A stretch of DNA of 64,000 bases from Mycolicibacterium chubuense NBB4 (GTDB lineage: Bacteria > Actinomycetota > Actinomycetes > Mycobacteriales > Mycobacteriaceae). The stretch spans positions 3,534,001-3,598,000 of the forward strand of contig NC_018027.1 in the NCBI RefSeq assembly GCF_000266905.1, given 5' to 3'. Position 1 is the stretch's first letter. Every line of letters starts with the position of its first letter. The notes below the pieces were generated by a model that saw nothing but the letters and a program-made list of their open reading frames with translations, searched no databases and had not been told where the DNA came from. Positions 34,262 through 43,307 of the stretch are shown here, one piece after another. The translations under genes and the position numbers were made by a program.

Positions 34262-35136
34262 CAGTTGAGCCTCAGCTCCCCGGCGGCCTTGATCTGATCC
34301 GACTGGTGCTTGAGCACGACACCCAGTGTCGCGGCGATCACCTCGTCGTCGACGGTATCGAGGCCCAGCGCCAACACGGTGCGGGCCCAGTCGATGGTCT
34401 CGGCGACCGACGGCAGCTTCTTCAAGGCCATGCCGCGCAGCACCCCGACGATGCGCACCAGCTCCTCCGCCAGGTGCTCCGGCAACTCGGGCACCCGGGA
34501 CAGCAGGATACGGCGTTCGAGGTCGGCATCCGGGAAGTCGATGTGCAGGAACAGGCAGCGACGCTTGAGCGCCTCGGACAGCTCGCGGGTCGCATTCGAC
34601 GTCAGCACCACCAGCGGCTTGCGTTCGGCGACGATAGTGCCCAGTTCCGGCACCGTCACGGCGAAGTCGCTGAGCACCTCGAGCAGCAGGCCTTCGATCT
34701 CGATGTCGGCCTTGTCGGTCTCGTCGATCAGCAGCACCGTCGGCTCGGTGCGCCGGATCGCCGTTAGCAGCGGACGGGAGAGCAGAAACTCTTCGGAGAA
34801 GACGTCCATCTTGGTCTGGTCCCAATCGCCCGACCCCGCCTGGATACGCAGGATCTGCTTGGCGTGGTTCCACTCGTAGAGTGCGCGGGCCTCATCGACG
34901 CCCTCGTAGCACTGCAGCCGCACCAGCCCCGAACCGGTGGCCTGGGCGATGGCGCGGGCCAGTTCGGTCTTGCCGACGCCCGCCGGCCCTTCGACGAGCA
35001 GCGGCTTACCCAGCCGGTCGGCGAGGAACACCGCAGTCGCGGTGGCGGTGTCGGGCAGGTAACCGGTCTCGGCCAGCCGTCGCGCGACATCGTCGATGTC
35101 GGCGAACAGCGGCGCCGGGCGTGCTGGGACGCTCAC
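34261..35136 (-). CDS. MoxR family AAA+ ATPase
   Basis: 291-residue AAA+ ATPase. Walker A reads EGPAGVGKTELA (about residue 46), Walker B VLLIDETDKA, and Sensor 1 LVVLTSNATRELSEALKRRCLF. It is a single-domain MoxR-type protein that works with a VWA adaptor, here encoded immediately downstream and translationally coupled. Members of the family assist maturation of metalloenzymes or CO dehydrogenase-like proteins. It lies 19 bp after proA on the same strand, matching Rv2426c. A start at ATG 35136 is well placed. Confidence 0.9.
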   Translation of the reverse strand: MSVPARPAPLFADIDDVARRLAETGYLPDTATATAVFLADRLGKPLLVEGPAGVGKTELARAIAQATGSGLVRLQCYEGVDEARALYEWNHAKQILRIQAGSGDWDQTKMDVFSEEFLLSRPLLTAIRRTEPTVLLIDETDKADIEIEGLLLEVLSDFAVTVPELGTIVAERKPLVVLTSNATRELSEALKRRCLFLHIDFPDADLERRILLSRVPELPEHLAEELVRIVGVLRGMALKKLPSVAETIDWARTVLALGLDTVDDEVIAATLGVVLKHQSDQIKAAGELRLN

Positions 35137-35155
35137 GATTCTGTTCTCTCCCTAC

Positions 35156-36427
35156 TCAGGCCGGCCGGATCTGGCCGTCTCCCCAGACGATCCACTTGGT
35201 CGACGTCAACTCCGGCAGACCCATGGGTCCGCGGGCATGAAGCTTCTGGGTGGAGATGCCGATCTCGGCCCCGAACCCGAACTGCTCGCCGTCGGTGAAC
35301 GCGGTGGAGGCGTTCACCATCACCGCCGCGGCATCCACGCGCTCGGTGAAGCGTTGTGCGGCAGCGAGATCCGTGGTGACGATGGCCTCGGTGTGCCCGG
35401 TGCCGTACTCGTTGATGTGTGCGATCGCGGCGTCGATCCCGCCGACGACCGCCAGCGCGATGTCCAACGACAGGAACTCGGCGCGCAACTCGTCCTCCGA
35501 CGGATCGGCATGCACGGTCACGCCCGCGTCGCGCAGCGCCCCGGTCAGCCGGGGCACCGCGATGTCGGCGACGGCGGCGTCGACGAGCAGCGTCTCCGCG
35601 GCGTTGCACACGCTGGGCCGGCGCGTCTTGGCGTTGAGCAGGATCCGCTCGGCCATCTCGAGATCGGCCGAGGAATGAACGTAGACATGGCAATTGCCGA
35701 CCCCGGTCTCGATCGTCGGCACCTGTGCGTCGCGCACGACCGCGTCGATCAATCCGGCTCCGCCACGCGGGATCACCACGTCGACCAGGCCGCGCGCCTG
35801 GATCAGGTGGGTGACGCTGGCGCGGTCGTGGCTGGGCAGCAGTTGCACCGCATCGACGTCGAGGTCCTCGGTCGCCAGCGCCGCGCGCAGCGCGTCGACC
35901 AGTGCGGCGTTCGACCGTGCCGCCGACGAACTTCCGCGCAGCAGAACGGCGTTGCCCGACTTCAGCGTCAGGCCGAACGCGTCGACGGTGACGTTCGGGC
36001 GGCCTTCGTAGACGATCCCGACCACGCCGAGCGGGACCCGCTGCTGACGCAACTGCAGACCGTTGGGCAACGTACGCCCGCGCAGCACCTCACCGATCGG
36101 GTCGGCGAGACCCGCGACCTGGCGCAGACCGTCGGCGATGCCCTCCACCCGGGTGGGACTCAGCGCGAGCCGGTCGAGCATCGCGTCCGCTGTGCCCGCC
36201 TCGCGCGCGGCGGCCAGGTCGGCCTCGTTGGCTTCCAGGATCGCGCGCGTGTTCATCAGCACGTGGTCGGCGGCGGTACGCAACGCACGGTTCTTGGCGT
36301 CGGTGCTCAGTGTCGCCAGCGCGCGCGACGCGACACGAGCGCGGCGGGCCGCGTCATGCACCTGCCCGCGCAGATCGTCGGCCACCGCCTGCGAACCGAC
36401 GCTGCGCTCCGGTGCATGCAGACTCAT
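35156..36427 (-). CDS. proA: Gamma-glutamyl phosphate reductase
   Basis: 423-residue aldehyde dehydrogenase-superfamily enzyme that reduces gamma-glutamyl phosphate with NADPH to glutamate semialdehyde in proline synthesis. The active-site cysteine lies in [13 protein letters not shown] (about residue 275). Other family segments are [17 protein letters not shown] and [12 protein letters not shown]. The ATG at 36427 is 23 bp from the divergent rbsK start, so the promoters must overlap. The partner kinase proB is about 10 kb away at 46317, a split typical of mycobacteria (Rv2427c and Rv2439c). Confidence 0.95.
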   Translation of the reverse strand: MSLHAPERSVGSQAVADDLRGQVHDAARRARVASRALATLSTDAKNRALRTAADHVLMNTRAILEANEADLAAAREAGTADAMLDRLALSPTRVEGIADGLRQVAGLADPIGEVLRGRTLPNGLQLRQQRVPLGVVGIVYEGRPNVTVDAFGLTLKSGNAVLLRGSSSAARSNAALVDALRAALATEDLDVDAVQLLPSHDRASVTHLIQARGLVDVVIPRGGAGLIDAVVRDAQVPTIETGVGNCHVYVHSSADLEMAERILLNAKTRRPSVCNAAETLLVDAAVADIAVPRLTGALRDAGVTVHADPSEDELRAEFLSLDIALAVVGGIDAAIAHINEYGTGHTEAIVTTDLAAAQRFTERVDAAAVMVNASTAFTDGEQFGFGAEIGISTQKLHARGPMGLPELTSTKWIVWGDGQIRPA

Positions 36428-36450
36428 CAGCCCAGCGTAGCGTTGCCGCC

Positions 36451-37316
36451 GTGGCACGGGTGTGCGTGGTCGGCAGCGTCAACGCCGACCTCACCTTCAG
36501 CGTCGACGCGCTGCCGCGGCCCGGGCAGACCGTGCTCGCCTCGCTGCTGACGACCTCCCCCGGCGGCAAAGGCGGCAACCAGGCGGTCGCCGCGGCGCGG
36601 GCGGGAGCCCAGGTGCGGCTCGTCGCGGCACTGGGAACCGATCCGGCGGCCGACCTGCTGCGCGCGCACCTGCGCGCCAACGGAGTCGGGCTCGACGCCG
36701 TGACCAGCGTGCCGGGGCCCAGCGGTTCGGCGGCGATCCTGGTCGACACCCGAGCGGAGAACACCATCGTGGTGGCGCCGGGCGCCAATGCCCACCTCAC
36801 CCTGAGTTCGTCGGCGATCCGATCGGCCATCGCGGGTAGCGACGTCGTGCTCCTGCAGTTGGAGATCCCCATGGCCACCGCCATCGCCGCCGCGCACGCA
36901 GGAAAGGCGGCCGGCGCGGCGGTCATCGTCAATGCCTCCCCGGCCGGCGTGGCGCCCGCCGAACTGGTGGCGCTGGCCCGCGCCTCCGACGTCGTCGTGG
37001 TCAACGAGACCGAGTCGACGCCGTGGCAGGACGGCGCGGCGCGGGTCGAGCACCTGGTCATCACGCGAGGCGCCCGAGGCGCCAGTTGTCTCGGCCGGAG
37101 ACGCTTCGACGTGCCGGCGCCCGCGGTCGAAGCGGTCGACACCACCGGCGCGGGTGACGTGTTCGCCGGAGTCCGGCGGCGTCCTGGCCCGCCGGCATCG
37201 AGGCCGCGCTGCGGCGCGCGTGCGCCGCGGGGGCGTTGGCGACACTGGTACCCGGTGCGGGTGACTGTGGGCCTTACAGTGAGGCCATCGACGACGTCAT
37301 CGGACAAGGCATGTGA
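36451..37316 (+). pseudogene. rbsK: Frameshifted ribokinase
   Basis: PfkB-family sugar kinase, probable ribokinase, disrupted by a one-base deletion. It starts at GTG 36451 with [13 protein letters not shown] and contains GGKGGNQAVAAARAGA and the catalytic TTGAGDVFAG. At 37174/37175 one base is missing (GTCCGGCGG where GTCCTGGCGG would read on). The rest of the domain (AASWPAGIEAALRRACAAG, then a tail ending DDVIGQGM and TGA at 37316) is intact in the next frame. Without correction, translation leaves the kinase about 47 residues early and stays open into the following crotonase gene. A sequencing error cannot be excluded. Confidence 0.82.
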
Positions 37317-37341
37317 CGTCCTGACCGGAAGGACGACCGCC

Positions 37342-38157
37342 GTGACCACCCCACCCCGCCCACCGGACGGCGACTGGCTCGGCACCCCCTACCTGCGGTT
37401 CACCCGCGAGGGCGCCTTTGGGGTGTGCACGCTCGACCGCCCCGAGGCGCGCAACGCGATGACACCGGCGATGTACTTCGGCATCAAGTACGCGGTCAAG
37501 CACGTCGACGGCGACCCCGACCTGGCCGGTCTGCTGATCACCGGCACCGGCGACGTGTTCGCGCCCGGCGGCGACATGGGCGGCGGCGGCGCCGACAACT
37601 GGCTCACGTTCGGGTCCGCTCTGGGCATGGACGCGTTGCCGTTCGACACGCTGCGGCAGTCGTCGAAACCGGTCGTGGCGGCCGTGAACGGTCTCTGCCA
37701 GGGCGGCGGTCTGCAGATCGCGCTGTGCGCGGACATGGCGGTGGTCAGCGACCGCGCCACGTTCCGGGTGCCCGAGCTGTACCGCGGGATCGCCGACACG
37801 TACTACAGCCAGATGCTGGCGCGGCTGATCGGACCGGTCCGCACCCGCGACCTGATGTTCACCGGGCGCACGCTGTCGGCGGCGGAGGCGCTCGACTGGG
37901 GCATGGTGGCCCGAGTGGTCGCCCACGACGAGCTCGCGGACACCGCGCGCGAGGTTCTCGCCCAGTGCTGCCGGACCGCCCCTGCGGCCCGCACCCTCAT
38001 CAAGTCCAGCCTCGACAACTACCTCGGTTTCTACGACCGCATCGGCATGCAGGCGAGTCTGGGCGCCCCCGAGTCGATCGAGGGATTCCTGGCGTTCAAG
38101 GAGCGCCGGTCCCCCGACTGGGTGCATCCGCAGCTGCGCATCGACGGACGGCTCTGA
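37342..38157 (+). CDS. Enoyl-CoA hydratase/isomerase family protein
   Basis: 271-residue crotonase-fold protein. Oxyanion-hole segments are in RPEARNAMTPAM and FAPGGDMGGGG, and the second glycine-rich helix start is NGLCQGGGLQIALCADMAV (about residue 122). The glutamates that serve as acid/base in crotonase are not both recognisable at the usual sites, so hydratase, isomerase or hydrolase activity is open. The GTG at 37342 has GGAAGGA upstream. It lies 25 bp after the broken rbsK and in the frame that rbsK falls into after its deletion, so a fused product is theoretically possible. Confidence 0.88.
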   Translation: MTTPPRPPDGDWLGTPYLRFTREGAFGVCTLDRPEARNAMTPAMYFGIKYAVKHVDGDPDLAGLLITGTGDVFAPGGDMGGGGADNWLTFGSALGMDALPFDTLRQSSKPVVAAVNGLCQGGGLQIALCADMAVVSDRATFRVPELYRGIADTYYSQMLARLIGPVRTRDLMFTGRTLSAAEALDWGMVARVVAHDELADTAREVLAQCCRTAPAARTLIKSSLDNYLGFYDRIGMQASLGAPESIEGFLAFKERRSPDWVHPQLRIDGRL

Positions 38158-38186
38158 ACGCCGGACAAAGTTCAGCCTTGGTTGAA

Positions 38187-38202
38187 TACAGATCTCGCTG
38201 TA
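38187..38202. promoter_or_regulatory. Candidate operator of the ArsR/CmtR-type gene
   Basis: Inverted repeat TACAG-ATCTCG-CTGTA lies 10 bp before the regulator ATG. Position and shape fit autorepression by an ArsR/SmtB-family sensor. Seen by eye, not tested. Confidence 0.45.
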
Positions 38203-38212
38203 CCGTTCGAGC

Positions 38213-38542
38213 ATGCAGACAGCGATCGGTGGCGACGCCCTCTCCCGCTTTGGCTGCGCCCTGTCCGACCCGACCCGCGCGCAGATCCTGCTGATCCTGC
38301 GGAACGGCCCCGGCTACCCGTCCGACCTCGCCGACCGCATCGGGGTGTCGCGGCAGATCCTGTCCAACCACCTGGCCTGCCTGCGTGGATGCGGGCTGGT
38401 GACCGTCAGCCCCGAAGGTCGGCGCAGCCGCTACGAACTCGCCGACCCGAGAATCGCCCGCGCCCTCGACGACCTCATCGGTCTCGTGCTGGCGGTCGAC
38501 CCGGCCTGCTGTGCGGCCGCCGACGAACTGGCGTGCTGCTGA
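38213..38542 (+). CDS. CmtR-like ArsR-family metal sensor
   Basis: 109-residue winged-helix repressor of the ArsR/SmtB group. The recognition helix region holds SNHLACLRGCGLV, giving Cys56 and Cys60 in the C-x3-C pattern that binds Cd(II)/Pb(II) in M. tuberculosis CmtR. The C-terminus carries four more cysteines (Cys99, 100, 108, 109), where CmtR has one ligand. YPSDLADRIGVSRQ forms the helix-turn-helix. The stop shares one base with the following cation transporter start (TGATG), so sensor and efflux protein form one unit. Cadmium or lead is the likely signal, by family. Confidence 0.88.
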   Translation: MQTAIGGDALSRFGCALSDPTRAQILLILRNGPGYPSDLADRIGVSRQILSNHLACLRGCGLVTVSPEGRRSRYELADPRIARALDDLIGLVLAVDPACCAAADELACC

Positions 38543-39150
38543 TGCCGACCGCCTCGGCGCGCCGGGCCGTCCTCACGCGGCGCGTGCGACTGCTGGTCGC
38601 CGCGACGATCACCTACAACGTGCTCGAGGCGGCCGTGGCCCTGGGTGAAGGCGCGCGGGTATCGTCCACGGCGCTGATCGGTTTCGGGCTCGATTCGGTG
38701 ATCGAGGTGTCGTCCGCGGCCGCAGTCGCCTGGCAGTTCTCGGCCCGCGACCCCGAGACGCGGGAGAAGGCCGCCCTGCGATTCATCGCCTTCTCGTTCT
38801 TCGCCCTCGCCGCCTACGTCAGCGTCGACGCGGTGCTGGCCCTTGCAGGGGTGCGCGATCCCCGACCGACGGTGATCGGGATCGTCGTCGCGGCGCTCAG
38901 TCTCGTCGTGATGCCTGCACTGTCGCTGGCGCAGCGCCGCGCGGGCCGCGAGCTGGGATCGCTGTCGGCAGTGGCGGATTCGAAGCAGACGCTCCTGTGC
39001 ACCTATCTCTCGGCGGTGCTGCTCGCCGGCCTGGTGCTCAACAGCACTCTTGGCTGGTCGTGGGCGGACTCGGTTGCCGCGCTTGCCATCGCGGTGATCG
39101 CTGCACGCGAAGGCGTCAACGCGTGGCGCGGGGACGCGTGCTGCGCATGA
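38542..39150 (+). CDS. Cation efflux (CDF-like) membrane protein
   Basis: 202-residue membrane protein with about five to six hydrophobic helices and similarity to cation diffusion facilitators. The helix segment GFGLDSVIEVSSAAAVAW (about residue 50) carries the family D-S pair, and ADSKQTLLCTYLSAVLLAGL the second metal-site helix. The cytosolic C-terminal domain of full CDF proteins is absent, a common short form linked to ArsR sensors. It is translationally coupled to the CmtR-like gene. Expected role is export of heavy metal sensed by that regulator. The tail ends DACCA. Confidence 0.85.
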   Translation: MPTASARRAVLTRRVRLLVAATITYNVLEAAVALGEGARVSSTALIGFGLDSVIEVSSAAAVAWQFSARDPETREKAALRFIAFSFFALAAYVSVDAVLALAGVRDPRPTVIGIVVAALSLVVMPALSLAQRRAGRELGSLSAVADSKQTLLCTYLSAVLLAGLVLNSTLGWSWADSVAALAIAVIAAREGVNAWRGDACCA

Positions 39151-39173
39151 CCGCGCCCGAGGGTCTTCGCCCG

Positions 39174-41222
39174 CTAGCTCTCCGGCACGGACCGTTCGAT
39201 CTCGTCGAGCCACGTGCGCGCCGACATGTCCGAGGGCGCCCGCCAGTCGCCGCGCGGGGACAGCGACCCACCGGCTGACACCTTGGGCCCGTTGGGCAGC
39301 GCCGAGCGCTTGAACTGGCTGAACGAGTAGAACCGCTGAGCGAACACCTGCAGCCAGTGCCGGATCTCCTTCAGCGTGAACGACGGCCGCTTGTCCTCCG
39401 GAATTCCGAACGGCCAGTCCCCGCGCTCGCTGTCGCTCCAGGCGTGCCACGCCAGGAAGGCGACCTTCGACGGCCGAAAGCCGTAGCGCAGTACGTGGAA
39501 CAAGGAAAAGTCCTGCAGCACATACGGCCCCACCTTGTCCTGGCTGCTCTGGATCTCTTCGTCCTCGCCGGCCGGGACCAGTTCCGGGCTGATCTCGGTG
39601 TCGAGGACGTCGGCCAGCACCTCGTTGACCGTGTCCTCGAACTGCTCCGAGGAGATGACCCAACGAATTAGGTGCTGGATCAACGTCTTCGGCACGCCCC
39701 CGTTGACGTTGTAGTGCGACATCTGGTCGCCGACGCCGTAGGTCGACCAGCCCAGCGCCAATTCGGACAGATCGCCGGTGCCGAGCACGATGCCGCCGCG
39801 CTGATTGGCCAGCCGGAACAGGTAATCCGTGCGCAGGCCGGCCTGCACGTTCTCGAACGTGACGTCGTAGACCTTCTCACCGCGGGAGAACGGATGGTCG
39901 ATCTCTTTGAGCATCAACTCCGCGGTGGAGGTGATGTCGATGGTCTCGAACGTCACACCGAGGGCCTCTGCGAGCCGGGTCGCGTTGCTCCTGGTGCGGT
40001 CGCCGGTGGCGAATCCGGGCAGTGTGAACGCCAGAATGTCACTGCGGGGCCGCTTCTCGCGGTCCATCGCCCGGGCGGCGACGATCAGGGCGTGCGTGGA
40101 ATCCAGGCCGCCGGAGAGGCCGAGCACCACCTTCGGGTACTCCAGCGCGCGCAGCCGCTGTTCCAGACCGGAGACCTGAATGTTGTAGGCCTCGTAGCAA
40201 TCCTGTTCCAGCCGAGCGGGATCGGCGGGCACGAACGGGAACCGTTCCACCTCCCGCCGCAGCCCGATGTCGCCGTCGGGCGGATCGAGTCGGAACTCGA
40301 CGCGCCGGTAGGTGTCGTCGTCGATCAGGTGGTGACGGCGGTTGTCGTCGAACGTGCCCATCCGGGTGCGCTCGTTGCGCAACATCTCGAGGTCGACATC
40401 GGCGACCGAGCGCCGCTCGCCCTTGGGGAAGCGCTCGGACTGCGCGAGGCAGACACCGTTCTCCCAGATCATCGTCTGGCCGTCCCACGCCAGATCTGTG
40501 GTCGACTCCCCCTCGCCCGCTGCGGCGTAGACGTAGGCGGCCAGGCAGCGCGCGGACGCGGAGCGCGCCAGCAGGGAGCGGTCTTCGGCCCGGCCGATCG
40601 TGATGGGACTCCCCGAGAGGTTGGCCAGCACCGTCGCACCGGCGAGCGCCGCCTCCGCGCTGGGCGGCACGGGCACGAACATGTCCTCGCAGATCTCTAC
40701 GTGCAGCACGAATCCCGCGAGGTCGGTCGCGGCGAACAACAGGTCGGGGCCGAACGGCACGACGTCGCCCCCCAGCCGGATCTCACCGCGTTCGTCGTCG
40801 CCTGCGGCGATCTGGCGCTTCTCGTAGAACTCGCGGTAGGTCGGCAGGTACGACTTCGGCACGACACCGAGGACCCGGCCGCGGTGGATGACGACGGCGG
40901 TGTTGTACACCCGTTGGCGGAATCGCAGCGGCGCGCCGACCACGAGCACCGGCAGGAGGGCCGCCGAACCCGCGGCGATCGTCGTCAGCGCCTCCTCGAC
41001 AGCTTCGAGGAGCGCGTCCTGCATGACGATGTCCTCGATCGAGTACCCGGACAGGGTCAGCTCGGGGAAGACCGCCAGCGCGACGTTGTCGTCATGGCAT
41101 TCGTGAGCGATCCGCAGGACGGACTCTGCGTTGGCGGCCGGATCGGCCAGCGCGGTGTGATGGGTGCACGCGGCGATGCGCGCGAAGCCGTGCCGATACG
41201 CCGAGTAGAAATCCATACTCAT
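39174..41222 (-). CDS. nadE: Glutamine-dependent NAD(+) synthase
   Basis: 682-residue two-domain enzyme that makes NAD from deamido-NAD, ATP and glutamine. The N-terminal nitrilase-like glutaminase shows the catalytic Glu in [11 protein letters not shown], Lys in [13 protein letters not shown] and Cys in [10 protein letters not shown]. The C-terminal synthetase has the PP-loop [12 protein letters not shown] (about residue 370). Length matches Rv2438c. A possible -10 (TAATTT, 41234-41239 on the minus strand) lies about 12 bp before the start, so the mRNA may be nearly leaderless. Divergent from an isochorismatase-fold gene by only 26 bp. Confidence 0.96.
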   Translation of the reverse strand: MSMDFYSAYRHGFARIAACTHHTALADPAANAESVLRIAHECHDDNVALAVFPELTLSGYSIEDIVMQDALLEAVEEALTTIAAGSAALLPVLVVGAPLRFRQRVYNTAVVIHRGRVLGVVPKSYLPTYREFYEKRQIAAGDDERGEIRLGGDVVPFGPDLLFAATDLAGFVLHVEICEDMFVPVPPSAEAALAGATVLANLSGSPITIGRAEDRSLLARSASARCLAAYVYAAAGEGESTTDLAWDGQTMIWENGVCLAQSERFPKGERRSVADVDLEMLRNERTRMGTFDDNRRHHLIDDDTYRRVEFRLDPPDGDIGLRREVERFPFVPADPARLEQDCYEAYNIQVSGLEQRLRALEYPKVVLGLSGGLDSTHALIVAARAMDREKRPRSDILAFTLPGFATGDRTRSNATRLAEALGVTFETIDITSTAELMLKEIDHPFSRGEKVYDVTFENVQAGLRTDYLFRLANQRGGIVLGTGDLSELALGWSTYGVGDQMSHYNVNGGVPKTLIQHLIRWVISSEQFEDTVNEVLADVLDTEISPELVPAGEDEEIQSSQDKVGPYVLQDFSLFHVLRYGFRPSKVAFLAWHAWSDSERGDWPFGIPEDKRPSFTLKEIRHWLQVFAQRFYSFSQFKRSALPNGPKVSAGGSLSPRGDWRAPSDMSARTWLDEIERSVPES

Positions 41223-41248
41223 ATTGTTGCCCGCAAATTATTCGGGGT

Positions 41249-41797
41249 ATGCACGGCCCCATGAGCGACACCGTTGTCTTGGTCATCGACATGATGAACA
41301 CCTACCGGCACCCCGATGCGGACAAGCTGATCCCGCATGTCGAGCCGATCATCGACCCGCTCAGCCGGCTCGTCGCCTCGGCCCACGAGCGCGACGTCGA
41401 CCTCGTCTACGTCAACGACAACTACGGCGACTTCAGCGCCGAGTTCAGCGACATCGTGCGCGGGGCGCTCGACGGCGAACGGCCCGACCTGGTGAAGCCG
41501 ATCGTCCCGCAGCACGGCTGCCGGGTGATGACGAAGGTCCGGCACAGCGCCTTCTACGCGACGTCGCTGGCCTATCTGCTGTCACAGCTCAAACCGGAGC
41601 GGCTCATCCTGACCGGCCAGGTGACCGAGCAGTGCATTCTGTACACCGCGCTGGACGCCTACGTGCGCCACTTCCCGGTCGTGGTGCCGCCGGACGCCGT
41701 GGCACACATCGATCCCGCGCTCGGTGATGCGGCGCTGCAAATGATGGAGCGCAACATGAGCGCCGAGATCATCCCGTCCGCGGAGTGCCTGCCCTGA
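41249..41797 (+). CDS. Isochorismatase-fold cysteine hydrolase
   Basis: 182-residue hydrolase. The catalytic triad is visible: Asp in VLVIDMMNTY, Lys in MTKVRHSAF and Cys in TEQCILYTALDAY. A typical nicotinamidase zinc site (D-x-H plus His) is not seen, so nicotinamidase activity is uncertain. Other family members cleave ureido groups or isochorismate. It lies between nadE and a sirtuin gene, which makes an NAD-salvage link plausible (inference). The ATG at 41249 has GGGG directly upstream; ATG 41261 is an alternative. Confidence 0.88.
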   Translation: MHGPMSDTVVLVIDMMNTYRHPDADKLIPHVEPIIDPLSRLVASAHERDVDLVYVNDNYGDFSAEFSDIVRGALDGERPDLVKPIVPQHGCRVMTKVRHSAFYATSLAYLLSQLKPERLILTGQVTEQCILYTALDAYVRHFPVVVPPDAVAHIDPALGDAALQMMERNMSAEIIPSAECLP

Positions 41798-41829
41798 CGC
41801 TGTCACAGGCAGCGCCTACTCTCGGTGGA

Positions 41830-42666
41830 GTGGAAGCGCCGGAACTGGTCGAGTTGTTGCGTGGACGCCGCGTCGCCGTGCTGACCGGTGCGGGGATGTC
41901 CACCGATTCGGGCATTCCCGACTACCGCGGCCCCGACTCACCGCCGGCCAACCCGATGACCATCCGGCAGTTCACCTCCGACCGGGTCTTCCGCCAGCGG
42001 TACTGGGCGCGCAACCACGTGGGCTGGAGGCACATGGACCAGCGGAGGCCCAACGCGGGCCACCGCGCACTGGCCGCGCTCGAACGTGCCGGTGTGGTCA
42101 CCGGCCTGATCACTCAGAACGTCGACCTGCTGCACACCAAGGCCGGCAGCCGCGCCGTGGTCAACCTGCACGGCACCTATGTACAGGTCGTGTGCCTGGA
42201 TTGCGGGCACACCATGTCCCGCGCCGAACTGGCCGACCTGCTCGAAGCGGCCAACCCCGGGTTCCTCGAGCGCGCACACGACGTCGGCAGCATCGCCGTC
42301 GCGCCCGACGCCGACGCCGTGGTCGGCGACACCGCGAACTTCCGCATCGTCGACTGCCCGGCGTGCGGCGGCATGCTGAAGCCCGACATCGTGTACTTCG
42401 GGGAGAACGTGCCGAAACCGGTTGTGGACCTTGCCTATTCATTGATCGACGACGCCGATGCGCTCCTGGTCGCCGGTTCGTCGCTGACGGTGTACTCGGG
42501 CTACCGGTTCGTGCGTCACGCTGCGGCACAGGGCAAGCCGATCGCGATCGTCAATCGCGGCCGGACCCGGGGTGATGATCTGGCCACGGTGAAGATCGAC
42601 AACGGTTGTTCGCCCATGATGGCGCTGCTGGCCGACGAGCTTCCCGCCCTGGCCAGTTCGGCCTAG
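41830..42666 (+). CDS. Sir2 family NAD-dependent deacylase
   Basis: 278-residue sirtuin. NAD-binding motifs GAGMSTDSGIPDYRG and TQNVDLLHTKAG, the catalytic His in NLHGTYV, a CxxC...CxxC zinc site (CLDCGH and CPACGG) and GSSLTVYSGYR are all present. An insertion between the zinc knuckles (about residues 130-160) is longer than in core sirtuins, as in the mitochondrial SIRT4-like class II group. GTG at 41830 assumed; an in-frame ATG at 41785 would overlap the previous gene. The encoded reaction releases nicotinamide while removing acyl groups from lysines. Confidence 0.9.
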   Translation: MEAPELVELLRGRRVAVLTGAGMSTDSGIPDYRGPDSPPANPMTIRQFTSDRVFRQRYWARNHVGWRHMDQRRPNAGHRALAALERAGVVTGLITQNVDLLHTKAGSRAVVNLHGTYVQVVCLDCGHTMSRAELADLLEAANPGFLERAHDVGSIAVAPDADAVVGDTANFRIVDCPACGGMLKPDIVYFGENVPKPVVDLAYSLIDDADALLVAGSSLTVYSGYRFVRHAAAQGKPIAIVNRGRTRGDDLATVKIDNGCSPMMALLADELPALASSA

Positions 42667-42675
42667 ACGACCGAG

Positions 42676-43272
42676 GTGACCGCGCTGCTGCCACGCCTAC
42701 GACCGCCGCCCGGCCCTGTCTCGGGGCGGTGGGGGTTCGCCGTCGGAGACACCATCGCCGGTCTGGTCCGCGCGCCGCGGCCGGTGGCCAGGGTCATCCG
42801 CCTGCTCGACAACTTCGGCGGCCTGGTCATCAGCGATCAGTCCGTGGAGTTCGACGGTGACGCCGTCGACTGGTCGGACGTGCAGAGCATCGAAACTCAC
42901 AGCCTGGTCGGGTATCTGCTCTCCGGCGCGCTGAGCAAGCAGGCGAACAGGTTGCCGCTGCCCTGGTTTCCCGGTCGCCGGCTGCTGCTCGACGTCGCCT
43001 CGGATACGGCGCTGACCGCTCTTGTCGCCACGGTGGGCAACGCGGCGGCAGCGGTGCTCGACGTCCGTATCCCCGCCGAGGTGAACTATCGCGGCACGCT
43101 GCGCAATCGCACGCTGACCGCGGGGGTGCTGGCCACCGTGCTGCTGGCCGATCCGGCGGTGCGGGCCGCACTGGTCGAGACGGCGCGGGCACACGGTGTC
43201 ACGGTGCGTCGCGCCGACGACGATGCGCTCGACGCCGCCGAGCGGCGCGTGCGGTGGCTCAAGGACCGCTGA
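42676..43272 (+). CDS. Hypothetical protein
   Basis: 198-residue protein of no recognised family. It has a proline/arginine-rich start, a central part of beta character (FGGLVISDQSVEFDGDAVDWSDV), one possibly amphipathic hydrophobic stretch (LTAGVLATVLLADPAVRAAL) and a charged C-terminus. The pattern of a short strand with WSDVQSIE suggests a PH-like or GRAM-like fold, but this is only a guess. GTG start at 42676, 9 bp after the sirtuin stop, so it is probably the last gene of that transcript. The IS110 element begins 14 bp after its stop. Confidence 0.7.
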   Translation: MTALLPRLRPPPGPVSGRWGFAVGDTIAGLVRAPRPVARVIRLLDNFGGLVISDQSVEFDGDAVDWSDVQSIETHSLVGYLLSGALSKQANRLPLPWFPGRRLLLDVASDTALTALVATVGNAAAAVLDVRIPAEVNYRGTLRNRTLTAGVLATVLLADPAVRAALVETARAHGVTVRRADDDALDAAERRVRWLKDR

Positions 43273-43307
43273 CCGTCGGCACGCGGGATTTGAGTTCCTA
43301 ACGGATG

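Noticed and set aside
39672..41264. 530-codon open frame on the plus strand opposite nadE
   Set aside because: Composition is that of an antisense shadow, and it covers the active-site regions of nadE.
41249..41797. Direct assignment of the isochorismatase-fold gene as pncA
   Set aside because: The nicotinamidase metal-binding pattern is not visible. Only fold and triad support it.
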